In this document: piece after piece, positions 27,956-37,509 of the stretch
Numbering within the stretch: the first letter of the stretch is position 1
Layout of the letters: the number at the start of each line of letters is the position of its first letter
From: Promethearchaeota archaeon
GTDB lineage: Archaea; Asgardarchaeota; Lokiarchaeia; Sigyniarchaeales; SOKP01
Length of the DNA stretch: 64,000 bases
Direction: 5' to 3'
Assembly: GCA_020343655.1 (NCBI GenBank)
Contig: CP070805.1
Coordinates: 1,047,503 to 1,111,502 of the forward strand
Translations under genes and position numbers: made by a program
The notes under the pieces: model-generated
Told to the model about the DNA's origin: nothing
Seen by the model: the letters and a program-made list of their open reading frames with translations, nothing else
Database searches by the model: none

Positions 27956-28093
27956 TTGAGTCCTAAACAAAAGAAGGGGAAGCAAAGGTTCGAAGAAGAA
28001 GATGATTGGGATGAGGACGTAGAATATGATGATGATGAAGACTGGGATGAAGATTGGGATGATTATGAAGACTTGAAAGAAGATTTTTTCTAA
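27956..28093 (+). CDS. Tiny highly acidic protein (45 residues)
   Basis: TTG at 27956, preceded by GAGG at 27944-27947, opens a 45-residue frame. It starts with a basic patch (MSPKQKKGKQRF) and then becomes almost wholly Asp, Glu, Trp and Tyr (WDEDWDDYEDLKEDFF). The four regularly spaced Trp-Asp units at about residues 18-37 are striking. No family is recognised. Acidic tails of this kind bind basic partners such as histones, ribosomal proteins or polymerase subunits. The good Shine-Dalgarno and non-random composition support coding. Confidence 0.55.
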   Translation: MSPKQKKGKQRFEEEDDWDEDVEYDDDEDWDEDWDDYEDLKEDFF

Positions 28094-28195
28094 TAGACCT
28101 CAGAATATCATTAAACCTAATTATATTCATCCAAGTTTTAGAAAATCTTAATCATACTTTTTTATGAATTTTAAATGGAAATTTTTTAGTTAAAA

Positions 28196-29494
28196 TTAAG
28201 CATCTTCTAATTTTATTATGTTCCCTAATTCTTCTAAAGCTTTCCTTTGCTTTTTTTCATCAAGCTTACAATCTGTTATTTTCCAAAATCTGTACTCATG
28301 ATTTAAATATGCAGGACATTTTTTTTTTATATCTTCAGGGCAATTTGTGATTTGCCAGCATTGAAATTTATATTCCTCGTAGAATTTATGAAATTTTTTT
28401 GGCAATTTTTTATATTGAAAATCAGTTTCCTTAAGATATTTATCCAAATCATTTGAATTATAGGTGTTCCAAAATAAAATATTTTTATTTCTGTTTTCCT
28501 TCTTCTTTAGGAAGTCAAACATAGCAGCCATTGCTTTTCCTGTATATGTTGTTTCTAAGTTAAATCCTTTTGTTTTCCCTTCTAAATCAAAAATAGTATC
28601 TACTGCATTTTGACCTTTTATTGTTTTAACACCATACCCAGAACCTAAATATCCTTCTATTAATTCAAAGTCATCTAAAGTAACTCTAATTTTTGGAATA
28701 GTTTTATCTCTTTTATGCAAATATTTGAGAGCCTTATTTGCATTTCGAGCTAAATTAGAAGCATTGGCAAGAAAATCGTTATACACAGCTACAGCAAAGA
28801 CTTTAGATTTTAATCCTAGTAATTTACATCCTGCTACTAACCCCGCCGCTGTTCCTGTAGTACCATTTGCTAAAAATATTAAATCAGGTTCGGGAATTTG
28901 CCCGCTTTTAAGTTGTTCATTTAACTCCAAAGTGGCTTCTATAAATCCGACCACCCCTAAAGGAGTTCCTCTGCCAAATAAAATACTACCTCCAGGAAGT
29001 ATGAATTCGTATTTACGATGGAAAATCCAAAAGAATAAGGCTTTAACAAATGTAGTTATATCAGTTTTCCCAAGATGCAATTTTGCTTTAAAATAATCAA
29101 ATAATAATAATGAACGTTGGACATGCCAATTAAGAGGCTGATTATAAAGAAACAAATCACATTTTAGAGGAGGATTTAATTTATTACAAAGTACTGCGGA
29201 AGCTAAACCATTATGTGTCCCTATACCTCCATAAGTTACGATAGCCTTTTTCTTTTTCTTTAAAATAGCGTTTCCAAAGATAAATTCAAACTTTCTTAGC
29301 TTATTTCCTCCGTAAATATGATGATTTATATCATCTCTTTTAATAAATATTTGACCTTTTTCGAAATTAAGATATTTTTCTAATTCGTATAATCTTTCTA
29401 CAGGCGTAGGTACATTTGTAAGTAAAGGTATCCATGGTACCTTTTCCTTCAAAGCTGGATACTCCTTGAATAAGAGTGGCCCTGTTCGCTCCAT
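28196..29494 (-). CDS. ACC deaminase / D-cysteine desulfhydrase-like PLP enzyme with a Cys-Trp tail
   Basis: A PLP enzyme of the tryptophan-synthase-beta fold, 432 residues. GGNKLRKFEF (about residues 62-71) carries the PLP lysine, with VTYGGIGTHNGLASAV and FLANGTTGTAAGLVAG further on. Family members cleave 1-aminocyclopropane-1-carboxylate, D-cysteine or related amino acids, and the substrate here is open. Residues about 379-409 add CW(x4)C(x7)CPAY...W(x4)C, a small Cys-Trp module otherwise seen in bacterial signalling proteins, which could bind metal or a cluster. That tail is absent from ordinary family members. It appears monocistronic. Confidence 0.8.
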   Translation of the reverse strand: MERTGPLLFKEYPALKEKVPWIPLLTNVPTPVERLYELEKYLNFEKGQIFIKRDDINHHIYGGNKLRKFEFIFGNAILKKKKKAIVTYGGIGTHNGLASAVLCNKLNPPLKCDLFLYNQPLNWHVQRSLLLFDYFKAKLHLGKTDITTFVKALFFWIFHRKYEFILPGGSILFGRGTPLGVVGFIEATLELNEQLKSGQIPEPDLIFLANGTTGTAAGLVAGCKLLGLKSKVFAVAVYNDFLANASNLARNANKALKYLHKRDKTIPKIRVTLDDFELIEGYLGSGYGVKTIKGQNAVDTIFDLEGKTKGFNLETTYTGKAMAAMFDFLKKKENRNKNILFWNTYNSNDLDKYLKETDFQYKKLPKKFHKFYEEYKFQCWQITNCPEDIKKKCPAYLNHEYRFWKITDCKLDEKKQRKALEELGNIIKLEDA

Positions 29495-29580
29495 ATTAAT
29501 TAGAATACTGAATTAGTAAAAAATATTTATATTAGGAAATAAAATGAAAATTTTATAGAAAAGAAAGATTTAAAAAACTT

Positions 29581-30351
29581 CTAATGCTTATCTTTCACGA
29601 ACTTTTCAAGTTTTTTCTTAAGTTCTTCAGATTGTCCCATTAAAATCATAATCCGTAATTCTTTGGCTAACACTGATTCAATAGAATCATCTTGATTCTC
29701 ATTTATCATTTTTTTTGCCCATTTAAGAGCTACATGATCTTTTTGTATTATTGAGTTAGCATTACGTCTAAGAATTCTTCTTAATCCTTCAGGTTTGCAG
29801 ATTTGATTCACTAAACCTATATTGAGGGCTTCTTCAGCACTAATCTCTGTACCTAAATACATTAATTGTTTTGCTCTTCCCTCACCAATAATTCTTGGTA
29901 ATAATTTTGTAGAAGCATTTGAGAAAAAAAGACCTACTCCTAATTCGGGAAGCATTATCCGAGTATCATTAGCAGCAATTCTCAAGTCGCAATATAATAA
30001 TTGTTCAAATCCTCCTCCAATAACCCAACCATGGAGCCCTGCAATAATGATGCCTGGATGGGACATCATAGCTCTTGTTAAGTTTTGAAAAGATTCTAAA
30101 AATTCAATAGCTTCAGCCATTCGACTATTATCAGTAAGAAGTTCAAATCCATATTTCAAATCAGCACCGACAGTAAAATGCTTCCCATTAGCGCTATAAA
30201 TCACACAAATATCCCCATTATCAGCACTTGTTTTAAATACCTCTATTAATCTTTTTAGAGTTTCTAGATCTAATGTATTTCTTTGTTCTGGTTTATTTAA
30301 AGTAATTTTACCAATATCACCTTCTTTTTCATATAATACAATATCCTGCAT
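29581..30351 (-). CDS. Enoyl-CoA hydratase/isomerase family protein
   Basis: A 256-residue crotonase-fold enzyme. The N terminus has ITLNKPEQRNTLDLETLKRL. The oxyanion-hole segments are FTVGADLKYG (about residues 63-72) and HGWVIGGGFEQLLYCDLRIA (about residues 105-124), followed by LPELGVGLF. It would hydrate or isomerise an acyl-CoA double bond. No other beta-oxidation gene is adjacent, so the pathway is not clear. The MBL-fold gene 82 bases upstream is on the same strand and may share its transcript. Confidence 0.9.
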   Translation of the reverse strand: MQDIVLYEKEGDIGKITLNKPEQRNTLDLETLKRLIEVFKTSADNGDICVIYSANGKHFTVGADLKYGFELLTDNSRMAEAIEFLESFQNLTRAMMSHPGIIIAGLHGWVIGGGFEQLLYCDLRIAANDTRIMLPELGVGLFFSNASTKLLPRIIGEGRAKQLMYLGTEISAEEALNIGLVNQICKPEGLRRILRRNANSIIQKDHVALKWAKKMINENQDDSIESVLAKELRIMILMGQSEELKKKLEKFVKDKH

Positions 30352-30433
30352 AATGAATCTCCTCTCTATTATTATTTAAAGAAAATTGAGTACTTCGCTC
30401 ATAAAAATGAATAATAAATATTTTTTTATATAA

Positions 30434-31342
30434 TTAATTCAAAATATATCCGTTACCTTTAGTTATAATTAACTCATTTCTATGAAATTTATCGAAATGT
30501 TTTTCTATCATTAGAACTTCAGCGATAAGTTCAAAATCTTTGAAAGCTGTGTACTTTCTATATATGATATTTTTATTTTTTAAATCCGTTGGTCTAATTG
30601 GGTTTTTTGTTTCCGAAAAATATGTAAGTATTCTTTCCTCTCTTTCCAATAATATTGATTTATATTTTTCGAGTTCTTCTTTAATTCTTTTTTCGCCGTT
30701 AATGACTTCTCTATGCCCTGTAATTGCTGTTTCGATATCTAAATTGTTAAGTCTTTCAATTGATTTTTCAAACTCAGTTAAACTAGCATCAATATTTCCA
30801 TAATATGGATATTTTGTTAAATCAATATCTCCAAAGAATGCTATCTTAGAGTTTTGTTCATAAAAGGCACAATGTCCCGCGGTGTGCCCAGGGGTATGAA
30901 GAATTTTCAATTTTAAATGCTCTCCAATATCTATAGTTTGATTATCTTCTATTGTATAATCAACCTTAATATCTCTCATTAGAAAAGTTTTTAAAAAACT
31001 TTTTAATTCATCTCCAGCTATAGTGTTTTCAACATTATAATAAGGAACCATTTTTTCAATGTCTTCAATAACAGGTTTATCTTGTAAATGACAGTAAAAT
31101 TTTACATCTTTGAATAAACTATTACCAGAAATATGATCCTCATGCCAATGACTTAAAATAATATTTTTAATTGGAAATAATTTTTTTAATCTTATTAACA
31201 GCCTATGTGAAATACCTGTATCAATTAGGTAATCTCCTAATAAAATAGAATGTGAATAAGGATATCTTGCTTTATTTGCGCCTTTTATAAAAAAAATATT
31301 TTTAAACTCCTCGGAAAGGGGCTTAACAAAATCTTCCATCAA
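30434..31342 (-). CDS. Metallo-beta-lactamase-fold hydrolase
   Basis: A 302-residue metal-dependent hydrolase. The zinc motif is SHWHEDHISG (HxHxDH, about residues 60-70), followed by LHTPGHTAGHCAFY and the Asp-containing GDIDLTKY. A C-terminal helical part (about 215-300) resembles the LACTB2-like winged-helix ending. Relatives include glyoxalase II-like thioesterases and RNases, and substrate is not predictable. It precedes the enoyl-CoA hydratase gene, which might suggest acyl-CoA or thioester chemistry. Confidence 0.87.
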   Translation of the reverse strand: MMEDFVKPLSEEFKNIFFIKGANKARYPYSHSILLGDYLIDTGISHRLLIRLKKLFPIKNIILSHWHEDHISGNSLFKDVKFYCHLQDKPVIEDIEKMVPYYNVENTIAGDELKSFLKTFLMRDIKVDYTIEDNQTIDIGEHLKLKILHTPGHTAGHCAFYEQNSKIAFFGDIDLTKYPYYGNIDASLTEFEKSIERLNNLDIETAITGHREVINGEKRIKEELEKYKSILLEREERILTYFSETKNPIRPTDLKNKNIIYRKYTAFKDFELIAEVLMIEKHFDKFHRNELIITKGNGYILN

Positions 31343-31544
31343 GAACTCTCATTTTGAATTTTTTAAAATGTAAAGCGTTTTAAATCACTTAAATTTTTTG
31401 ATTCTTAATATCTTAACGTAGAAATAACCTAAATAAGGGGATTATATTTTACATTTGTTTTATTTATAAATTGTAGGACTTTTTAATGATATTTAGAAAC
31501 ATTAAGTTACGATAATAATAAATTGAATCGAAGGGTTGTAGAAA

Positions 31545-31709
31545 ATGTATTATTGTTGTCCCAATTGTGCTTCAATGAAAATGCCTAGAGTTATAAATTA
31601 CTTCCCTCCAAAGACCGTTAAATGTTTAAATTGTGGATATATAAATTGTGAGACTAAATTTATAAAAGAAAGCCAACAAAAAACCACACCACTTCATTAT
31701 ACCCATTGA
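31545..31709 (+). CDS. Small zinc-ribbon protein (54 residues)
   Basis: ATG at 31545 opens 54 codons ending TGA at 31709. The translation begins MYYCCPNCASMKMPRVINYF and later has CLNCGYINC, giving two CxxC knuckles 25-30 residues apart, the layout of a zinc ribbon. A weak AAGGGTTG sequence lies upstream. It is divergent from the MBL-fold gene. Function is unknown. Such ribbons bind RNA, DNA or protein partners. Confidence 0.7.
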   Translation: MYYCCPNCASMKMPRVINYFPPKTVKCLNCGYINCETKFIKESQQKTTPLHYTH

Positions 31710-31821
31710 AGCCTTAATATTTTCTTTTTTTCTCAATTTAATTTATGGTTCAAAATCTTTAAAAAATTTAATTCTTCATAAAAAGAGTAGATTTAAAATT
31801 AAGTTAAATGGTTATTATTGG

Positions 31822-31998
31822 TTATTTTAATGCATAATAACAACGTTTAGGTGAAAAAACTTTTCCTTCTTCACGTAATTCTTTAATGATCTTAGATACT
31901 TCCTTAGATTCAATCCCAGTTTGCTCAGCAATTTCACCAGGGCGTAGTGGTTTATCTGTACTTTTAAATACATCCAAAACTTTTTCTTTAGCTGCCAT
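31822..31998 (-). CDS. Small winged-helix protein (58 residues)
   Basis: ATG at 31998 opens 58 codons ending TAA at 31822. It is a compact HTH: MAAKEKVLDVFKSTDKPLRP, then GEIAEQTGIESKEVSKIIKE, then LREEGKVFSPKRCYYALK. Helix 2, turn and recognition helix are plain, followed by the two-stranded wing. This is a short archaeal regulator or an RNA/DNA-binding helper. It sits about 100 bases downstream of the prolyl-tRNA synthetase stop, on the same strand. Confidence 0.75.
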   Translation of the reverse strand: MAAKEKVLDVFKSTDKPLRPGEIAEQTGIESKEVSKIIKELREEGKVFSPKRCYYALK

Positions 31999-32097
31999 AT
32001 TATGTCACAGATAAAAATATGAATTTTAAATTAAATTATTTATTTTTATGAAATATAAAAAGGTTCTCATATAAAAAGAGATTTTCATTTTTTTAAT

Positions 32098-33579
32098 TTA
32101 ATAACTCTTAGCGATATATACAGTACATTCAGCAGGTTTCCCGCATATTAAACACGTTGCAAACTCATGTTTTTCTTCATCGACTCGTTTACCACGAACA
32201 AACCCACCAATTTCTTTTTCAACTACTTCAGCACAATGATATGCATCCATGTCAATTGAGCAGAAACCACAACAAACGATTTTTCCATTATTTATTGCTT
32301 CAATCGCAGCATCCTTTTCGTAAATAACCTCGATTTGAGATTCAAAATCGATCAATGATTTTTCTTTAATCTCTTTTGTATAATTTTGAGCAATTTCATC
32401 AATTTTATTTTCCAAATCTGTCTCTTTCACATTATATCTAACACCATCATGCCTTTTTACCACTACGACTTGATGCTTTCCAATGTCTTCCGGTCCAACC
32501 TCTATTCTAATCGGCACACCTTTTAATTCCCAATAATAGAATTTATTTCCAACTGACTCATCTGAATCATCAATTTGGATAACGTACTTGTTCTTGAAGA
32601 GATTGCATATCTCTTTTGCTTTATCTAATACCAGTTTCTCTTTTCCTTTAAAAATTATTGGGATAATGATAATCTGGATTGGTGCTAGGTCAAATGGTAA
32701 AACTAAACCATTATCATCTCCCAAATACGCAATCATGGCACCATAATTTCTACTTTGAGCAGGACCATAACAAGTTTGATAACCATATTTCTCTTCCCCA
32801 TCCTTATCTACAAACTTTACATCAAATGGTTTTGAAAATATTTGACCTAGTAAATGTGTTGATGGTAATTGTAAAACTTTTCCAGATCCCATTAGCGCAT
32901 CGGCAGCATAAGTATGAACAGCTCCTGGAAATTTGTCCCATTCTGGTCTTTGAAAAAAAATTATTGGGATACAGCACTCATCCTGAAGAATTTGATATGT
33001 TGTTTCCATATCTTCTTTAACTTGTTCCATGGCAGCTTCCATTGTAGCAAATACATTATGTGATTCAATCCAATGAAATTCTCGTGCTCTAAAGAATGGT
33101 CTTGTCATTTTTCCTTCATATCTCCAAACTTGGCATGACAAATATCTCTTGAATGGAAGATCCTTATAACTTCTTATCCATAAAGCATACATTTTGTATA
33201 AAGCGGTCTCACTTGTAGGGCGTAGTGCTAATCGTTCTGGTAATTTACCAGAAGTTCCTGCTTCGGTTACCCAAAATACTTCTGGCGAAAATCCTTTAAC
33301 GTGCTCTGCTTCTAATAGTAAATTTGATTCAGGGATAAGAGAAGGCATCGTTAATGGTAAATGCCCTTTTTTCTCGAGCAAATCTTCATATTTTTTATAC
33401 ATCTTCCTTATTGTAATCGTTGCCCATTCTCTATATACAACAAAACCCTTGATGTTATACCTAATATCCGCCAATTCTGCTTTATTGATTAATTCCGTGT
33501 ACCAAGCAGAAAAATCTTCATCTTTTAAAACTGTAATTCCGGTTATTGGAGCTTCTTTTTTCTTTTTTGCCATAGACAC
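32098..33579 (-). CDS. proS: Prolyl-tRNA synthetase (archaeal/eukaryotic type)
   Basis: Class II aminoacyl-tRNA synthetase charging tRNA-Pro. The 493 residues have motif 2-like RALRPTSETALY and FKRYLSCQVWRYEGKMTRPF, FFRAREFHWIESH, and motif 3-like PFDLAPIQIIIIPI at the anticodon-domain entry. The C-terminal zinc region has CCGFC and CLICG, and the chain ends in the family's conserved Tyr (IAKSY). This is the short form without the bacterial editing insert. A second ATG two codons in (MAKKKK) may be the actual start. It is followed by a small winged-helix gene. Confidence 0.96.
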   Translation of the reverse strand: MSMAKKKKEAPITGITVLKDEDFSAWYTELINKAELADIRYNIKGFVVYREWATITIRKMYKKYEDLLEKKGHLPLTMPSLIPESNLLLEAEHVKGFSPEVFWVTEAGTSGKLPERLALRPTSETALYKMYALWIRSYKDLPFKRYLSCQVWRYEGKMTRPFFRAREFHWIESHNVFATMEAAMEQVKEDMETTYQILQDECCIPIIFFQRPEWDKFPGAVHTYAADALMGSGKVLQLPSTHLLGQIFSKPFDVKFVDKDGEEKYGYQTCYGPAQSRNYGAMIAYLGDDNGLVLPFDLAPIQIIIIPIIFKGKEKLVLDKAKEICNLFKNKYVIQIDDSDESVGNKFYYWELKGVPIRIEVGPEDIGKHQVVVVKRHDGVRYNVKETDLENKIDEIAQNYTKEIKEKSLIDFESQIEVIYEKDAAIEAINNGKIVCCGFCSIDMDAYHCAEVVEKEIGGFVRGKRVDEEKHEFATCLICGKPAECTVYIAKSY

Positions 33580-33750
33580 TCATCAAAGATAATGGTTCAA
33601 AAATTATATATTTTATGAGATTAAATTGGTGAAAAACATTTTTATAATTCTTATAAAAAAAGAGAATATTAAGATGTATTTTTAAAATGAATCAAAATTT
33701 GCTCAACTTCGAGGTATAATTTAGGATAAAGTTTGGCAAATATGCGTTAA

Positions 33751-34497
33751 TTAATCGTTATCAGGAAGTAATTTTGCATCAGTTATGATTAATCCTGGTT
33801 TGACTACTACTTGATATTTTTTTGATTCTAACAAAGATTTTATCTCATTTCCTATTAGATTTAATTTTTCTTTTTCATTATCATTAGGAATATTAAAGTT
33901 AATAAGCGATACAGCTGATTCTAGTTCAGCTAACGCTGATTTATCTGCTGGAGTTATAAATATATCATTTGCACCCGCTAATTTACCATATTTTTTGATT
34001 TCTTCTTCAAGAGATCCAAAACTAAAGTATTGCTTGCTTCTTTTTTCAAATTTTTCCAATATAATTTTTTCTAAATTTTCACGTGAAGTGGGATCATAAA
34101 AAGCTGTTAATTCTCGGGTACAAATGGTTCTGTATTTTCCGTTAATTAAATTTTCCTTATTATTTATGAATTCAATTAATTTATTATAATATTCAGGATC
34201 AATCTTCTGAAAGTTTTCAATATTTCGTACTAAATCTGTCAATTTGTCTATTAAATCATAATAAAATTTTAAGATTGATTTAATTTCTAATTTATCCTTT
34301 ATTTCTTTTATTTCAGGATAATATTTCTTAAGGATTAGATTAATGTTTTTATTGAATTTGGCACATATAACTGCTACATCATCAATAACTTTAACAGAAT
34401 TTCTATTCAATAATTTAATTAAGCTCTTTTCTAAACTTGGTAAATCTTCAAAGATTTCGTAGATCTTGCGATTATATTTTTTTTCAATATAGCTCAT
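33751..34497 (-). CDS. Helical hypothetical protein
   Basis: About 248 residues from ATG at 34497 (MSYIEKKYNRKIYEIFEDLP). The frame is open further upstream to another ATG at 34569, but that extension is Tyr/Phe rich and looks non-coding. The protein is mostly alpha-helical and charged, with no membrane segment, no clear metal motif and no recognised family. A C-terminal alpha/beta segment (about 215-248) reads YQVVVKPGLIITDAKLL. It has the general look of the helical Asgard proteins elsewhere in the window, such as that at 57926-59968, but no homology can be claimed. Confidence 0.6.
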   Translation of the reverse strand: MSYIEKKYNRKIYEIFEDLPSLEKSLIKLLNRNSVKVIDDVAVICAKFNKNINLILKKYYPEIKEIKDKLEIKSILKFYYDLIDKLTDLVRNIENFQKIDPEYYNKLIEFINNKENLINGKYRTICTRELTAFYDPTSRENLEKIILEKFEKRSKQYFSFGSLEEEIKKYGKLAGANDIFITPADKSALAELESAVSLINFNIPNDNEKEKLNLIGNEIKSLLESKKYQVVVKPGLIITDAKLLPDND

Positions 34498-34745
34498 CTG
34501 TATATAAAAAAGATAATAATACTCATATATAATGTTATTTTTTAAAAAGGTTTTGAGAAATTTAGGCAATATTAAATACTAAATCAAATCTTTGCTACAA
34601 TCATTAAATTTTTTTTTACACTTACAAGCTATTAAAAATTTATTTTATGCAAAAACAATTAAAAGATAATTTTTATTAAAGTGATAACGAATTAAAAAAA
34701 TTTTAATTCAGTTCACAATTATATTTATTTAACAGGTTAGGGGAT

Positions 34746-35378
34746 ATGGATATAATTCATATTAGTCGGCTTCAGAAAACATCAGCTATTTTTGGAATCT
34801 TAGGACCAGTAATTAATACCATTGTATTTACAGTTTTAGGTGTTCTTTATCCTGGGTATAATCCAATTAGTCAATTTATTAGTGAGCTCGCCACTTCAGA
34901 GGCTCCACACAACACAATTATGAATATTTTAGGATTTGTTGTATTTGGCCTTTATCTAATTTTTTTTGGAATTGGACTTTTCCTAAGTGTTAAAAAGCAT
35001 ATATTAACAACAATTTGTATGACTCTCTTTATACTTTCAGGTATCTGCATTTTAACTCTTTCAATATTTCCATGTGATGTGGGTTGTAGAAATATAACTT
35101 TTACAGGGATAGGACATAATGTACTTATACAATTTCCTACATATGCAATGCCTATTGCAATGATTCTTTCAGTGTATCCGGTATGGAGAGATCATAATTG
35201 GCGAAAGTATTGGTGGATCTTTTTTTTACAAATTGGAATTTTTTTGGTAGTCTATTCTCCAATTGCAATATTTATTGATTTATCTTTAGTGAACGGGTTA
35301 ATACAACGACTAGGACTAAGTGTCCCACTTTCTTGGATATTTATAATGTCGATTAAAATATATCGTCTAGCAGATTAG
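34746..35378 (+). CDS. DUF998-family membrane protein
   Basis: A 210-residue protein with about six membrane helices. The family pattern is visible: YNPISQFISELATSEAPHN after the first helix, then hydrophobic hairpins, then the conserved loop FPCDVGCRNITFTGIGHNVL with His and Asp residues. Function of DUF998 proteins is unknown. It faces a second DUF998-like gene at 35444-36088 in a tail-to-tail arrangement with a 65-base gap. Confidence 0.78.
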   Translation: MDIIHISRLQKTSAIFGILGPVINTIVFTVLGVLYPGYNPISQFISELATSEAPHNTIMNILGFVVFGLYLIFFGIGLFLSVKKHILTTICMTLFILSGICILTLSIFPCDVGCRNITFTGIGHNVLIQFPTYAMPIAMILSVYPVWRDHNWRKYWWIFFLQIGIFLVVYSPIAIFIDLSLVNGLIQRLGLSVPLSWIFIMSIKIYRLAD

Positions 35379-35443
35379 ATAAATCTAGTTATTATCAAAA
35401 TTTAATTATTTATTAAATGGCTTTAATTTTAAAATAAGTGAAA

Positions 35444-36088
35444 TCAAGAATTTAGTTTATTTCTTACTTGATATATATGTTTAAGATTAAAAATCATTAA
35501 TACTAACGTTATATCACCCACTGATCTAACAACCCATTCAGTTAGAACGTGTTGAGGAGATAATATGAATAAAAGAATAATATAAAGTCCCATTAATCCA
35601 AAAATAGAATAAGAGATTTTTTTGATTGAATCTTTTTGTCTTATTAAATAATACGCTATAGAAACCTGAGCTAAAAATCCTAAAATACCTGCAACAATCG
35701 ACCAGAATACATGTTGTGGCTTAAAATCTTCAGATAAAAACCCTGTCAAGACAATTGTAATTGATAACAAGCACCCTACTGTTTGGATTGCAATCAATAA
35801 GATTTTATCTAACTTTATATCAGTATACCAATTATAGAATCCTATAAAAAAAATTAAAAATAAAAATCCAGTCACTATTACTGAGCTGTTATAAATTATT
35901 GCTCCATTAGGATTATATGTAGAATTGCCTAAACTACTCAAATAATTGGTTAAAGGACTAAAAGGGGGCGGAGCTAATAGAACTGAGATAAGGACTGAAC
36001 CCCAGGAAATAATAATAATTAGAATACCAAGGATACAAGATAAAGGCCATTTTGCTAATGCCACTTTATTTTTTTTATTTTTACTCAA
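35444..36088 (-). CDS. DUF998-like membrane protein (second copy)
   Basis: A 214-residue protein with about six membrane helices. After helix 1 it has FSPLTNYLSSLGNSTYNPNG, equivalent to the first loop of the neighbouring DUF998 protein, then LTGFLSEDFKPQHVFWSIVA in place of the later loop. Sequence identity to the neighbour is low, but the helix order and loop positions agree. Function is unknown. It is convergent with the neighbour. Confidence 0.7.
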   Translation of the reverse strand: MSKNKKNKVALAKWPLSCILGILIIIISWGSVLISVLLAPPPFSPLTNYLSSLGNSTYNPNGAIIYNSSVIVTGFLFLIFFIGFYNWYTDIKLDKILLIAIQTVGCLLSITIVLTGFLSEDFKPQHVFWSIVAGILGFLAQVSIAYYLIRQKDSIKKISYSIFGLMGLYIILLFILSPQHVLTEWVVRSVGDITLVLMIFNLKHIYQVRNKLNS

Positions 36089-36285
36089 ATTTTATCTCGA
36101 TTAAGATTTTAATGGTATAATAGATACTAAAGATATGTACCCAATATTTATTCTTACTTATTTATTTATTGTTACAATTCTAATCAAGAAAAATTTAATT
36201 TTACTGGATTAATTTCTTTCTCTCTAAATCTCTTATTAGAGAGGATTTTACTTAATTTGATAAAAGATATAATTAGTTTATATTA

Positions 36286-37509
36286 TTATAAACCAAAAAA
36301 AACTGCTAGAAACATTGCTGCGCTACTTATTATTGGAACCGTGAAATTATCATTCATTCCCAATGGAAAAAATTCAGAAAAAGTTGCTGCAATTCCTCCA
36401 ATTATTAGTACAATTAATGATATATCCATTGCTGTAAATATAATATATCCACATGTAATTACACATCCAATATAGGCAAGAGTTCCTTCTATAGTTTTAT
36501 CAAATAATTTATGACGACCATAAGCTAATCCGAATATTTTACTATACATATCCCCAAATGTGAGGAAAACCAAAGCAGTTATTGCTATCTCTATTTCAAA
36601 TATTAGTATAACTATAAAAGTTGATATTAAAAAGATTGTCATAGATGAAAATTTCTTCTCCTCACCCTTTCTAAAAATCGATTTAACTTTAACTGTCAAT
36701 AACTCTTGAGTTTGTTTTGAAAGAAAACGAGATATGTCAAGAGCAATAAAACATAAGCATACGATACCTGATAATGCCACAGCTACTGCTTGTGAAAAAA
36801 TAAAATAAAATAACAAAAATAAAAGAGCTACAGGTCTTATCGCGACCCTCCACCAGCGTGATAAAAATTCTTCATCAGTAATTACCAATTTCTTTTCTGT
36901 TATTACTTTATACATTCCAATCGTGGCAATATGGAGCAGAACAATACAGAAAAAGATATTGAAAGGACTTTCTGGATAATTTATGAACACTGAATAACCA
37001 AGTAAAGGAAATAAAAGAACTGGCAAAAGTGATCCTGCTTTAGATATGTAGGTAAATATTGCCACAAGGATCATTAAAAATATTAAAACATAAAATATCT
37101 CGGGGCCTGCGTTAATATAATTCACAAGGTAAAAAAGAAGTAATCCTGTTGCAGTTGCATTCCCCTGACCACCGCGAAACTTTAAATAAAAGGGAAAAAC
37201 ATGTCCAACTATGGCAAACAATCCACTAATTTGCATGAAAATAAAAGCTAGTTCAGGGGGGCTACCTGTCATAACATATGAGGCTATTAAAATTGCTAAC
37301 AATCCTTTTAAGGTATCGTATAACGCTGTGGGGATAGCATATGGAAGTCCTAAAACACGAAATGCATTTGCCGTCCCTGCATTCTTAGTACCCTCCTCTC
37401 TAATATCAATTCCTTTTAATTTACCGAAAAGATAAGCAGGTAAAATTGACCCTAAAAGGTAACCAATTATTATACTTAAAATACCCATTAAAATTTCAAT
37501 ACCATTCAT
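36286..37509 (-). CDS. plsY: PlsY-type glycerol-3-phosphate acyltransferase fused to a dolichol/phytol-kinase-like CTP-transferase domain
   Basis: A 407-residue polytopic membrane protein in two parts. Residues 1 to about 200 are PlsY, the acyl-phosphate:sn-glycerol-3-phosphate acyltransferase. They show GSILPAYLFGKLKGIDIREE, GTKNAGTANAFRVLG, DTLKGLLAI and the phosphate loop FYLKFRGGQGNATATG. Residues about 235-407 resemble CTP-dependent kinases and cytidylyltransferases such as dolichol and phytol kinase, with the signature GDMYSKIFGLAYGRHKLFDK followed by TIEGTLA. PlsY uses G3P and makes an ester lipid, which is bacterial rather than archaeal chemistry. The window also holds glycerol kinase and G3P dehydrogenase homologues. 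The fusion is uncommon. Confidence 0.88.
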   Translation of the reverse strand: MNGIEILMGILSIIIGYLLGSILPAYLFGKLKGIDIREEGTKNAGTANAFRVLGLPYAIPTALYDTLKGLLAILIASYVMTGSPPELAFIFMQISGLFAIVGHVFPFYLKFRGGQGNATATGLLLFYLVNYINAGPEIFYVLIFLMILVAIFTYISKAGSLLPVLLFPLLGYSVFINYPESPFNIFFCIVLLHIATIGMYKVITEKKLVITDEEFLSRWWRVAIRPVALLFLLFYFIFSQAVAVALSGIVCLCFIALDISRFLSKQTQELLTVKVKSIFRKGEEKKFSSMTIFLISTFIVILIFEIEIAITALVFLTFGDMYSKIFGLAYGRHKLFDKTIEGTLAYIGCVITCGYIIFTAMDISLIVLIIGGIAATFSEFFPLGMNDNFTVPIISSAAMFLAVFFGL

